Assembly: GCA_003559735.1 (NCBI GenBank)
Contig: PWKN01000214.1
Location: forward strand, 1-45,014
Direction of reading: 5' to 3'
Source: Bacteroidales bacterium
GTDB taxonomy: Bacteria; Bacteroidota; Bacteroidia; Bacteroidales; UBA7960
DNA length: 45,014 nucleotides
In this document: positions 16,309 to 24,336 of the stretch, one piece after another
How the letters are laid out: every line of letters begins with the position of its first letter
Numbering within the stretch: the first letter of the stretch is position 1
The notes under the pieces: model-generated
The model's input: only the letters and a program-made list of their open reading frames with translations
Told to the model about the DNA's origin: nothing
Databases searched by the model: none
Made by a program: the position numbers and the translations under genes

Positions 16309-16335
16309 TGTATTGTTCAGGAAAAATAATGATCA

Positions 16336-17181
16336 ATGGAGAGGCAGGACATACAACTTATTGATGTTGACACGGTTCTCAGGAAGAAAGCGGGTGGAGC
16401 ATACCGGTTTATTCCCCGGACATTTATCAATTACCTGAAGCGCATCGTGCACCAGGATGAGATCAATGAGGTGCTTGTTGAGCTTGAGGACTGTTTTGGT
16501 CTGGAATTCATTGAAGAGGCGCTGATCAACCGGTTTGGCCTTGACATAGAGGTGGTGTATCCGGAAAACATACCGGAAAGCGGACGGTATATTGTTGCTG
16601 CAAACCATCCGCTTGGCGGACTGGATGGAATGGCTTTGATGCATGTGATCGGCAAGAAGCGGACCGACATTAAGTTTCTTGCCAACGACATACTGCTTGA
16701 GCTACGCAACCTGAAGGAAATGTTTGTCCCGGTCAACAAGCACGGCAGGAGCAGCCTGGAATTTGCACGGGCCCTGGAGCATTGTTTTGCGTCGGATGAC
16801 ATCATATTGTTCTTTCCCGCCGGACTGGTATCGAGGCGCCAGGGGAAGGAGATACGTGACCTGGAATGGAAAAAAACGTTCATCACCAAGGCAGTGCAAC
16901 ATAAGCGCGACGTAATCCCGGTATACATTGAGGGAAGGAACTCCCGCTTTTTCTATAACCTTGCCCGGTGGCGGGGGAGGCTTGGGATCAGGTTCAACCT
17001 GGAAATGCTCTATCTGCCGGATGAAATGTTCAGACAGCAAAATAAAAAATTGCGGATTATTTTTGGAAAACCTGTTCCATACACTATCTTTACCAAAAAA
17101 TTATCACACCCCCAATGGGCAGCAAAAATGAAAGAACACGTATATGGTTTGCCTGAGGGTAAGCTTACGTTTAATGCTTAA
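16336..17181 (+). CDS. glsA: PlsC-family acyltransferase, probable O-acyltransferase of lipoamino-acid synthesis (GlsA-like)
   Basis: The 281-residue protein carries the glycerophosphate acyltransferase signature: the H-P-L-G-G-L-D form of HxxxxD at about residue 94, and F-P-A-G near residue 156. It could be a lysophosphatidic acid acyltransferase, but the next gene, 11 nt downstream, encodes a hemolysin-type GNAT acyltransferase. In Bacteroides these two families act as GlsA and GlsB: GlsB makes N-acylglycine and GlsA adds a second, ester-linked acyl chain, giving glycine lipids and serine-glycine lipids. The specific function is inferred from this pairing. Both proteins would work at the inner membrane. 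Confidence 0.8.
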   Translation: MERQDIQLIDVDTVLRKKAGGAYRFIPRTFINYLKRIVHQDEINEVLVELEDCFGLEFIEEALINRFGLDIEVVYPENIPESGRYIVAANHPLGGLDGMALMHVIGKKRTDIKFLANDILLELRNLKEMFVPVNKHGRSSLEFARALEHCFASDDIILFFPAGLVSRRQGKEIRDLEWKKTFITKAVQHKRDVIPVYIEGRNSRFFYNLARWRGRLGIRFNLEMLYLPDEMFRQQNKKLRIIFGKPVPYTIFTKKLSHPQWAAKMKEHVYGLPEGKLTFNA

Positions 17182-17192
17182 CACCATATCGA

Positions 17193-18155
17193 ATGAGTAA
17201 GGGCAGAAAGGAAAAGGAGATCATACCCCCGGTCGGCAGGTCTTTATTGAAGGCAGAACTTGGCAAGGAAAAGTTTTTCAGGAAAACAAACAATGCAGGC
17301 AATGAGATTTATATCGTTACTGCCCACGATTCGCCCGAGGTAACGCGTGAGATTGGCCGGTTGCGCGAGGTGTCCTTCAGACAGGCAGGTGGGGGGACCG
17401 GCAAGGAACTCGACCTTGATGCCTATGACGGCAACACGGTGCCCTATAAACAGTTGATCGTCTGGGATCCGGCAGCAGAGGAGATCGTGGGCGGATACCG
17501 GTTCATGTGCTGCTGGGAGGTATCGAAGAATGATGAAGGGATCCCGCAGATTGCCACAGCCGAATTGTTCCGTTTCTCTAAACAGTTTCTTGAAGAATAC
17601 CTGCCATATACGGTTGAGCTTGGCCGTTCCTTTGTACAACCGGCCTACCAGCCTTCGCGCGATAACCGTAAGAGCATCTATTCACTCGATAATCTGTGGG
17701 ACGGACTTGGCGCACTGGTGGTTGAATATCCGCACATGAAATATTTCGTTGGTAAGGTAACGATGTTCAGCTCCTTCGACCCCTATGCGCGTGACCTTAT
17801 CCTGTATTTCATGCACCGTTTCTTTCCTGACAATGACGGACTGATCAGGCCTCACCATCCGCTCCAAATCAACACACCCGAAGAACAGCTTGAAAAGGTC
17901 TTTACCGGTGCAGACTTCAATGAGAACTACCGTCTGTTGTCGCAAAAGGTGAGAGAGCGTGATGAGAACATACCGCCGCTGTTTAATTCGTACATGGGAC
18001 TTAGTCCGACCATGAGGACATTTGGCACAGCGTATAATGAAGGTTTTGGCGGTGTGGAAGAAACCGGCATCATGGTTACTGTCAGGGATATATATGACTC
18101 CAAGGCAAGAAGACACGTAACTACCCATAAGAAGGGCAGGAAAAGTGGCGTTTGA
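17193..18155 (+). CDS. glsB: Hemolysin-type GNAT N-acyltransferase (GlsB-like)
   Basis: The 320-residue protein belongs to the acyl-ACP-dependent N-acyltransferase group related to OlsB and GlsB. Visible blocks are L-R-E-V-S-F-R (about 56-62), D-x-D-x-Y-D, a G-G-Y-R-F segment, V-E-L-G-R-S-F-V-x-P and the L-W-D-G-L-G region. GlsB-type enzymes transfer a 3-hydroxy-acyl chain to the amine of glycine (commendamide); related enzymes use ornithine or other amino acids. The substrate cannot be read from the sequence. It forms a two-gene unit with the acyltransferase upstream, and a 171-nt gap separates it from engB. Confidence 0.82.
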   Translation: MSKGRKEKEIIPPVGRSLLKAELGKEKFFRKTNNAGNEIYIVTAHDSPEVTREIGRLREVSFRQAGGGTGKELDLDAYDGNTVPYKQLIVWDPAAEEIVGGYRFMCCWEVSKNDEGIPQIATAELFRFSKQFLEEYLPYTVELGRSFVQPAYQPSRDNRKSIYSLDNLWDGLGALVVEYPHMKYFVGKVTMFSSFDPYARDLILYFMHRFFPDNDGLIRPHHPLQINTPEEQLEKVFTGADFNENYRLLSQKVRERDENIPPLFNSYMGLSPTMRTFGTAYNEGFGGVEETGIMVTVRDIYDSKARRHVTTHKKGRKSGV

Positions 18156-18326
18156 TGATGTGGTCAGCCACGGTCCATTGTTTGATGCGACAAAACAGAA
18201 TGCCGGAAAATTCCGCTGCCTTGCATCTGACCTGAATGATACGCGTGAACAACACAGTCCCCCAAAAACGCGGCTTTTCTCTTTGTGGAAGAAACAATGT
18301 GTTTTTGTATGCGAAATTGGTGAACA

Positions 18327-18935
18327 ATGATTATCCATTCGGCAGAATTTGTTAAAAGCTCGGCAAAACACCAGGATTGTCCGAAGGGACCCTTTCCTGA
18401 ATATGCTTTCCTTGGACGGTCAAATGTGGGGAAGTCATCGTTGATCAATATGATCACCGGACGTGCCAAACTGGCCAAAACATCTTCTTCTCCCGGCAAA
18501 ACGCAACTGATCAACCATTTCCTGATAAATGATGCCTGGTACCTGACTGATCTGCCTGGCTATGGTTTTGCAAAAGTACCCGTGTCGGTTAAAAAGAAAT
18601 GGGAAGGCATGATCCGGAAATATATGTTGTACCGTGATCAGTTGCTTTGTTCCTTTATCCTTATTGACATCCGGCACGGTCCCATGATCAGCGATATGGA
18701 CTTTCTGCATTGGATGGGGAAAAACAACCTGCCGCTATGCCTGGTGTTTACGAAAACAGACAAACTGACGCGGTCAAAACGGCATCAGCACATAAAGCAA
18801 TACGAAAAACTCTTGTCGGAACAATGGGAACCATTGCCTCCGGTTATTATCAGCAGCAGTGCCACAGGGGAGGGGAAGGAAGGGATACTGAAGCTGATCG
18901 CTCAGTGCAATAAGGATTATAACCCTCATCAATGA
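18327..18935 (+). CDS. engB: Ribosome biogenesis GTPase EngB (YihA/YsxC)
   Basis: EngB is a small TRAFAC GTPase needed for late assembly of the 50S subunit. The 202-residue protein has G1 (GRSNVGKSS, about 30-38), a G2 threonine within S-P-G-K-T-Q, G3 (DLPGYGFA), G4 (TKTD) and a G5-like S-S-S-A. Length is normal. It converges with gldB; the 81-nt gap between them holds a 7-bp hairpin (18964-18981) without a T tract. Confidence 0.96.
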   Translation: MIIHSAEFVKSSAKHQDCPKGPFPEYAFLGRSNVGKSSLINMITGRAKLAKTSSSPGKTQLINHFLINDAWYLTDLPGYGFAKVPVSVKKKWEGMIRKYMLYRDQLLCSFILIDIRHGPMISDMDFLHWMGKNNLPLCLVFTKTDKLTRSKRHQHIKQYEKLLSEQWEPLPPVIISSSATGEGKEGILKLIAQCNKDYNPHQ

Positions 18936-19016
18936 TTCTGCCTGCGTCGGCACAACCGGTCATCAATGCTGGTGAGCATTGGCAAGACAGTCTGCCTGCC
19001 CTGGTCGTGGTGACGG

Positions 19017-20027
19017 TTAACGTGGCCTGTAGCGGGCGTTGACAAGGATCTTCCGTGCGTCGGTTTCGTGAATGAGTTCCTGCAGACCAACATCCGGGTT
19101 GCGGCGCATGTACTCTCTTACGATCTGCCAACCCAGCCAGACCCCGGTACGAGGTGCCGATTCGCGCGAAAAGGGTGCAGTAAACGGCGCGTCCCGGGTA
19201 AATTGCGTGATCGCACCATGATCGGTTGAATACAGCAATTCATTGTCGAGCTTGTATGTCCACACCAACCCCTCGTGACGCTCCAACCAGTCAAGCTGGC
19301 CGGCAGTAAGGTTGATCTTCAGCGAATCGTGCATCCGCGGAAACATGCAATCCAGGAAATACTGTTTTTTTCCTGCGTGTACCATATGTTCCAGCAGGGT
19401 TTCCGGCATCGGTGCCACACTGCCCAGGTGTTTGTCTGCCATCATGCGCATGGCGTCAACGGGCAGAAGCTCCGGACGCATCCAGCGTGACCGGTACCTG
19501 GGGATGGCCAGTTTGTCGTAATAGTGATAATCAGCACCCAGGTATGTATCGAGGGCCAGTACCAGATGGCCGTCATCATATTTTACCGGCATGTTGTAGT
19601 CTATACCCGAAATATATGTGTAGATCGACGGAATATCCTCACAAGGGAAATGGTGCCTGTAAAACCGGAAAGCATCGTACAGTGAATTCCTGAGCTCTTC
19701 GGTGTCTGCCCATACCTCTTTGCTGTCGAGATATATTTCGATCAGGAACGGATCGGTCACATAATCATACAATGACAGCTGACCTTCCGGCTCATGGATC
19801 CCTTCCCCAAGGAAAAAATAAAAATCTTCAAAATAGGGTTTAAGCTCTTCATAAAGAATAAACGGATTGGCATTGAACAACACCTCTTCATACCTGTTTA
19901 ATTGCAGTGTGTCGATCAAAACACCGGAGATGTCTGCCTCATAGAACGGTTTGCGCTCCCAGGGCGAACATCCGCTAAACAAGTATGAAATAATGCAGAT
20001 AAGGATTGTGGAACAAAATTTTTGCAT
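19017..20027 (-). CDS. gldB: Gliding-motility lipoprotein GldB
   Basis: The 336-residue protein has a lipoprotein signal (hydrophobic 5-18, lipobox LFSGC with Cys about 20). The body matches GldB: L-D-T-Y-L-G-A-D near the middle, then Y-x-x-x-x-x-I-P-R-Y, M-R-P-E-x-L-P-V-D and, near the end, G-V-W-L-G-W-Q-I-V-R-x-Y-M. In gliding Bacteroidota GldB is required for motility, but homologues occur in many non-gliding species beside nadE and their role there is unclear. Here it is divergent from a beta-barrel gene followed by nadE. No other gld or spr genes are in the window, so gliding should not be assumed. Confidence 0.9.
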   Translation of the reverse strand: MQKFCSTILICIISYLFSGCSPWERKPFYEADISGVLIDTLQLNRYEEVLFNANPFILYEELKPYFEDFYFFLGEGIHEPEGQLSLYDYVTDPFLIEIYLDSKEVWADTEELRNSLYDAFRFYRHHFPCEDIPSIYTYISGIDYNMPVKYDDGHLVLALDTYLGADYHYYDKLAIPRYRSRWMRPELLPVDAMRMMADKHLGSVAPMPETLLEHMVHAGKKQYFLDCMFPRMHDSLKINLTAGQLDWLERHEGLVWTYKLDNELLYSTDHGAITQFTRDAPFTAPFSRESAPRTGVWLGWQIVREYMRRNPDVGLQELIHETDARKILVNARYRPR

Positions 20028-20037
20028 TGTTTGTTAA

Positions 20038-20067
20038 TCTGTTTATGAATATCTTTATGTATCTTTG
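20038..20067 (+). promoter_or_regulatory. Possible promoter for the beta-barrel gene
   Basis: TATCTTTG (20060-20067) matches TAnnTTTG exactly, and TCTG (20038-20041) stands 18 nt upstream as a near-match to the TTTG -33 element. The predicted leader is about 245 nt. The rest of the divergent gap (20068-20317) shows only minor repeats around ACCGG. Confidence 0.35.
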
Positions 20068-20317
20068 AAAAAGACGCTGGTGATCGTTGCCATTGATCAG
20101 GGTTTGTCCGTTTGGGACCCAATGGCAGCAGCCGGCCATCAAAGATGCCTGTCACCCAATAAGTCAAACGCAAACACGGTTTTAAAATTATAGACCGGTA
20201 ATAACAAAATATTATTCCGTACCGGCAAATGATGATTGCCTGGACCGGTTGCCTTTGGGCTAGTGCACAAGTGCCCGGGTCATCTTGCAGAAACATTAAT
20301 AATTAAAACACACGCAC

Positions 20318-21013
20318 ATGAAAAAATTAGCTACATTTCTGGTTATGTTGTTCATAGCTGTTCCATTGCTGGCTGACGACGATTTTGGCTTTCGCTTCGG
20401 ATTGAAAGCTTCTCCCAACCTGTCGTGGTTTCGAACCGAAACCCGTGGCTGGTCTAACAGTGGTGTCGACCTGGGTTTTTCATACGGTTTGATCGTAGAT
20501 TATGAACTTACCCAAAATTATGCCATCAGCACGGGGATCAATATCCTGCGTACCGGTGGTACACTGAGATACAGGTATATGTTTGAGCCTGGTACACAAA
20601 ATATTGATACGGAAAAGGTGCGGAATCATTATCTCCGGTATCTCGAACTGCCTGTAACACTGAAACTGCGTACTTCGGAGATTGGGTATCTGACCTATTA
20701 TGGCCAGTTTGGATTGGGACTGGGGTTTAATATCAGGGCACGGGCCGATGACAAGGTTGATCTTCTCGATGGAGAATCGAGAAGATGGAGTGATGTTGAC
20801 ATTGCCGATGACATCAGGTTCTTCCGGGCTGCCCTGGTCATGGGCGCCGGTGTTGAATATGGTCTGGGCGGACGTACTTCCTTAATGGGAGGCATTACGT
20901 TCCATAATGGGTTCTCAAACGTTATATCCAAGGAAAATCCGTTTGATCCGGCATCTGCCGATCCGAGTTCGATGAACAACTATATTGAGATCACCCTGGG
21001 TGTGATGTTCTAA
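20318..21013 (+). CDS. Outer-membrane beta-barrel protein (PorT/OmpW-like)
   Basis: The 231-residue protein has a Sec signal peptide (hydrophobic 6-18, cleavage near L-L-A-D) and then alternating hydrophobic/polar strands rich in G, Y and F. It ends in Phe (L-G-V-M-F), as expected for an outer-membrane barrel. It resembles the PorT-family or generic porin-family domains common in Bacteroidota. Cargo or partners cannot be inferred. It lies directly upstream of nadE and divergent from gldB, an arrangement that may reflect shared envelope function. Confidence 0.8.
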   Translation: MKKLATFLVMLFIAVPLLADDDFGFRFGLKASPNLSWFRTETRGWSNSGVDLGFSYGLIVDYELTQNYAISTGINILRTGGTLRYRYMFEPGTQNIDTEKVRNHYLRYLELPVTLKLRTSEIGYLTYYGQFGLGLGFNIRARADDKVDLLDGESRRWSDVDIADDIRFFRAALVMGAGVEYGLGGRTSLMGGITFHNGFSNVISKENPFDPASADPSSMNNYIEITLGVMF

Positions 21014-21029
21014 CCAATCTGCTGCATCA

Positions 21030-22694
21030 ATGCGTATTGCACTGGCACAACTGAACTTTCACGTTGGCAATGTTGAATACAACACTAACCTGATGGTTTC
21101 ACTGACCGGTGAAGCCAGGAGAAAAGGGGCTGATCTGATCATATTTTCCGAGCTGTCGGTGTGTGGCTATCCACCACGCGACCTGTTGTTGTCTGGTGTG
21201 TTTGTTGACCGCTGCATGGAGGGAATAAACAAAGTTGCGTGTTCCTGCCAGGGCATAGCTGCCATTGCAGGTGGCCCATGGCCCAATAAGAACACCTCAG
21301 GTAAACAACTCTACAACACCGCGTTCCTCCTTTACGAAGGCACCATACAACAAATGTTTCACAAAGGTCTGCTACCCACGTATGATGTGTTTAACGAGTA
21401 TCGCTATTTCGAGCCAGCAACGGAGTTTCACACGGTCTCACTGGGTGGCAGGAAGATTGCGCTGACCGTGTGTGAGGATGTCTGGAATATCGGCAAAGGG
21501 GGACTTTACCGTACTGATCCGCCTGCAATTCTTAGCAGCGAATCACCTGATATGATGGTAAACATATCTGCTTCACCGTTCGCATGGGACCACAGACCTG
21601 AACGGATGAGGGTGTTGTCGGAGAATGCACGCAGGTACAAAGTGCCCTTGTTCTCAGCAAACCTGGTAGGGGGTCAGACAGATCTTTTGTTCGATGGTGG
21701 CTCTGCGGTGTTCAATCAAAAAGGAGCACTGGTCGACTGCCTCTCTTTGTTTGAAGAGGATATGCGGATATATGAACTGCAAACAGTAATGGAGTTCGCC
21801 GGAACGCCTTTGCCTGACACACCATCCGGTGAAGGGAAATGGCAGCTGTTGAAAGATGCCCTGGTGATGGGTATTCGCGATTATTTCAGAAAAACCGGGA
21901 TACGAACAGCATTGGTTGGTCTGTCGGGGGGCATCGACTCAGCCGTCACCATAATGCTGGCCGCTGAAGCCCTGGGTACAGAAAACGTCAGGGCTGCATT
22001 GCTACCTGGTCCGCATAGCTCCACCCACTCTGTTATTGATGCGGAAACGCTTGCCATACGCGCCGGCATACAGTACGACACCATTTCGATAAACGACACG
22101 GTAAGGAGTCTGACAAAAACACTTGAACCACACTTTAAGAACACAAAACCGGGCATTGCCGAAGAAAACCTTCAGGCAAGGGCCCGGGGGGTGATCCTGA
22201 TGGGACTCTCCAATAAATACGGATACCTTTTGCTGAACACTTCCAACAAAAGCGAAGCCGCCGTTGGGTACAGCACACTCTATGGCGACATGTGCGGTGG
22301 CTTGTCGGTACTCGGGGATGTATACAAAACGGACGTGTATGGATTGGCAAAAATGATCAATAAGAATGAGGAGATCATCCCGGAAAACACCATCATGAAG
22401 CCACCCTCTGCCGAACTGAAACCCGGCCAGAGAGATAGCGACACGTTGCCCCCTTACGATGTACTCGATGCCATATTGTACCGTTTCCTGGAACAACAAA
22501 AGAATATAACGGCAATTACCGGTGAGGGGTTTGATGGCGGACTGGTAAGGAGGGTTGCCCGGATGGTGTTCCATAGCGAATACAAGAGAAGGCAAACACC
22601 ACCAATCCTCAGGGTCAGCATGAAATGCCTGGGAACGGGAAGGGAGATGCCGCTCGAAGCGTGTTATGATGCACTTCTTGGAGATAAGCCATAG
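21030..22694 (+). CDS. nadE: Glutamine-dependent NAD+ synthetase
   Basis: NadE makes NAD+ from nicotinate adenine dinucleotide, ATP and glutamine-derived ammonia. The 554-residue protein is the two-domain form. Its N-terminal nitrilase domain has the catalytic triad segments F-S-E-L (Glu), K-G-L-L-P (Lys) and V-C-E-D-V-W (Cys); its C-terminal synthetase domain has the PP-loop SGGIDS at about residue 298. An N-K-S-E motif follows. The gene lies 16 nt after the barrel gene and probably shares its transcript. Confidence 0.97.
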   Translation: MRIALAQLNFHVGNVEYNTNLMVSLTGEARRKGADLIIFSELSVCGYPPRDLLLSGVFVDRCMEGINKVACSCQGIAAIAGGPWPNKNTSGKQLYNTAFLLYEGTIQQMFHKGLLPTYDVFNEYRYFEPATEFHTVSLGGRKIALTVCEDVWNIGKGGLYRTDPPAILSSESPDMMVNISASPFAWDHRPERMRVLSENARRYKVPLFSANLVGGQTDLLFDGGSAVFNQKGALVDCLSLFEEDMRIYELQTVMEFAGTPLPDTPSGEGKWQLLKDALVMGIRDYFRKTGIRTALVGLSGGIDSAVTIMLAAEALGTENVRAALLPGPHSSTHSVIDAETLAIRAGIQYDTISINDTVRSLTKTLEPHFKNTKPGIAEENLQARARGVILMGLSNKYGYLLLNTSNKSEAAVGYSTLYGDMCGGLSVLGDVYKTDVYGLAKMINKNEEIIPENTIMKPPSAELKPGQRDSDTLPPYDVLDAILYRFLEQQKNITAITGEGFDGGLVRRVARMVFHSEYKRRQTPPILRVSMKCLGTGREMPLEACYDALLGDKP

Positions 22695-22717
22695 CATCAC
22701 AAAAAAATGTAAAACCA

Positions 22718-22747
22718 TCTGCAGGTAAAAAAAAAATATTATTTTTA
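22718..22747 (+). promoter_or_regulatory. Weak promoter candidate for the nfu-like gene
   Basis: TATTTTTA (22740-22747) differs from TAnnTTTG only at its last base, and TCTG (22718-22721) lies 18 nt upstream. It sits within an A-rich tract after nadE. A start of transcription near 22754 would place the conserved 119-nt element wholly inside the leader. Confidence 0.3.
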
Positions 22748-22782
22748 CAAAATCTAAATTAGAGTCCGCATATAAAGGCAAG

Positions 22783-22901
22783 TGCCTGAACCACAATGTT
22801 TTGGTTCAAGGTCTGCGCAGTTTTGAAAATCAAGGATTTTACTCTTGCAAAAACCTGTTTTCAAAACAAGCATAACGCAGAAACCCGATGGTAGAGACAG
22901 A
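22783..22901 (+). ncRNA. Conserved 119-nt structured leader element, copy A (nfu-like gene)
   Basis: This segment aligns without gaps to 43037-43155 with 97 of 119 identical bases by hand count. Hairpin 1: TGAACC (22787-22792) with GGTTCA (22803-22808). Hairpin 2 has an outer stem TCTGCG (22812-22817) with CGCAGA (22876-22881). An asymmetric internal loop with AAGCATAA on its 3' side follows, then an inner 10-bp stem GTTTTGAAAA (22820-22829) with TTTTCAAAAC (22858-22867). A single-stranded tail ends in AGAGACAGA. It lies 37 nt before the ATG of the nfu-like gene. I do not recognise it as a known family; a cis-regulatory 5' UTR element is the favoured reading. Confidence 0.7.
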
Positions 22902-22938
22902 TATTATATATAATTATAATTTAATATAAACACATCCC

Positions 22939-23181
22939 ATGGCACAGAAGGCTGAGTTAATAAAAAAGGTAGAGAATGTAATAGATCAGATCCGCCCTTA
23001 TCTTGAAGCCGATGGTGGAAACATCCGTTTTGTTGAGTTAACTGACGATAATGTGGTAAATGTTGAGTTATTGGGGGCCTGCGGATCCTGCCCAATGAGC
23101 CAGATGACCCTCAAGGCAGGTGTGGAGCAGGCGGTCAAAAAAGCCATCCCCGAAATAAAATCGGTGGAATCCATAAACTAG
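22939..23181 (+). CDS. NifU C-terminal domain protein, Fe-S cluster scaffold/carrier
   Basis: The 80-residue protein is a stand-alone Nfu domain. It opens with a helix containing I-R-P-Y-L-x-x-D-G-G-N-I (about 17-28) and carries the cluster-binding C-G-S-C motif (Cys48 and Cys51) in L-G-A-C-G-S-C-P. Such proteins bind a 4Fe-4S cluster, probably at a dimer interface, and pass it to target proteins. It is preceded by the 119-nt leader element also found upstream of rpsU, so its expression may follow the same signal. It converges with the alkyltransferase-like gene, 112 nt away. Confidence 0.92.
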   Translation: MAQKAELIKKVENVIDQIRPYLEADGGNIRFVELTDDNVVNVELLGACGSCPMSQMTLKAGVEQAVKKAIPEIKSVESIN

Positions 23182-23293
23182 CCTGTAGTATTCATCATGA
23201 TCATTCAGGTCGGATGGAAGGCATCGAGAGCTGCCGGAACAGTATTCTGTTTCAAGGCTTTCGCAAAGAGCTAGGCGGACTGATGTAAATGCG

Positions 23294-23641
23294 TCAGCGG
23301 ATGCTGATGTGTGTGGCCGGATCCCAGAAAACCTCCTCAAAGTTGGCCACACGGTCATCTGTGACTCTTATTCCTTCGTTTTCAAGCAGTTGTTGCATCA
23401 TTGCGGGACCGCCAAAATGGTGTTTTCCTGTCAGCACGCCATTCCTGTTCACTACCCTGTGGGCAGGGATGCCGGGATCGGCCCTGTGCGAGTGGTTCAT
23501 GGCCCAACCCACCATACGGCTACTCCCCTTGCTGCCAAGGCAGGCAGCAATGGCTCCGTATGATGTTACCCTTCCGCGGGGAATTTGTTTGACCACCGCA
23601 TATACCTTATCAAAAAAAGACTGATCTTTTGGCTTATTCAT
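23294..23641 (-). CDS. Alkyltransferase-like protein (ATL, MGMT-fold without the active-site cysteine)
   Basis: The 115-residue protein has the DNA-binding half of the O6-alkylguanine transferase fold: I-P-x-G-x-V-T-S-Y-G at about 19-28, then R-M-V-G-W-A-M and I-P-A-H-R-V-V. The canonical P-C-H-R-V carries the alkyl-accepting Cys; here it is Ala. ATL proteins bind O6-alkylguanine without repairing it and hand the lesion to nucleotide excision repair. Its start overlaps the end of trmB by 8 nt, so the two are probably co-expressed. Confidence 0.9.
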   Translation of the reverse strand: MNKPKDQSFFDKVYAVVKQIPRGRVTSYGAIAACLGSKGSSRMVGWAMNHSHRADPGIPAHRVVNRNGVLTGKHHFGGPAMMQQLLENEGIRVTDDRVANFEEVFWDPATHISIR

Positions 23642-24308
23642 CCAGGAAAAATTTCAGGTAATGAATGGGGCGTCTCTCTTCCAGGAATTTTTTCTCGTAG
23701 TAGGTTTGTATGGATGTAACCACCGGTTCATCGATCTGATTGCCTCCATACAGGTCGTCTGTCTGGCATTCCAGAATGTGCCGCTCCTCCTTGATCACGG
23801 CAATGGTATATTCATACAGATTCCGGTTGTCGGTTTTCAGGTGTATGGGACTTCCCGGTGCAAGGATTTGTTGGTAACGTTGCAGGAACCAGGGGGATGT
23901 CAGTCTTTTTTTCTCCCTGGTCTTTCTCTCCTGGGGGTCTGGAAAAGTAAGCCATATGCCTGCCACCTCGTGTTTTCCGAAAAATGTCCCGATATGCTGG
24001 GCCTGTATCCGGAGAAAGGCAACATTGTGCAAACCCTGATCCAGTGCATCCCTGGCACCTTTCCAGATCCTGTCTCCCTTGATGTCGATACCGATAAAGT
24101 TCTTTCCGGGGAATGCCTTCGCCAGTCCAAGGGAATATTCACCTTTTCCACAACCAATTTCAAGCAATATGGGATTGTTGTTGCGGAAAAACCTGTTTCT
24201 CCAGACTCCCTTATACTCGAAGTGGGAAATCGTGTGATGTGACTGCGGTTGGATAACATTGGAGAAACTGTTGATCTCCGCAAATTTCCTCAACTTATTC
24301 TTTGCCAC
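23634..24308 (-). CDS. trmB: tRNA (guanine46-N7)-methyltransferase
   Basis: TrmB uses SAM to methylate G46 in the variable loop of tRNAs. The 224-residue protein has the SAM motif L-E-I-G-C-G-K-G-E-Y (about 50-59), F-I-G-I-D-I-K-G and the family signature T-F-P-D-P-Q-E-R-K-T. The conserved K-x-R-L segment follows. It lies in a minus-strand run after the HU/SPOR gene (28 nt away) and overlaps the ATL gene by 8 nt. Confidence 0.96.
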   Translation of the reverse strand: MAKNKLRKFAEINSFSNVIQPQSHHTISHFEYKGVWRNRFFRNNNPILLEIGCGKGEYSLGLAKAFPGKNFIGIDIKGDRIWKGARDALDQGLHNVAFLRIQAQHIGTFFGKHEVAGIWLTFPDPQERKTREKKRLTSPWFLQRYQQILAPGSPIHLKTDNRNLYEYTIAVIKEERHILECQTDDLYGGNQIDEPVVTSIQTYYEKKFLEERRPIHYLKFFLDE

Positions 24309-24336
24309 AACCAGGTGATCTTATTTTCTCAACTTG

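Larger units (their letters stand above)
15848..16335. other. Divergent regulatory region between mraZ and the GlsA-like gene
   Basis: This 488-nt gap has no credible gene. It contains the mraZ promoter and operator on the left, a plus-strand TACTTTTG (-7-like) at 16082-16089 and a foldable leader segment at 16245-16308. The remainder (about 15911-16080) is AT-rich and shows no other structure that I can support. Confidence 0.6.

Noticed and set aside
18145-18330. A 61-codon plus-strand open frame between glsB and engB
   Set aside because: It overlaps the end of glsB, has no family features and its composition is unremarkable.
18964-18981. Terminator between engB and gldB
   Set aside because: The 7-bp stem CAATGCT/AGCATTG is perfect but neither strand has a T tract after it, so I do not call it a terminator.
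22002-22796. A 265-codon minus-strand open frame crossing the end of nadE
   Set aside because: It is antisense to the conserved nadE synthetase domain and shows no recognisable features.
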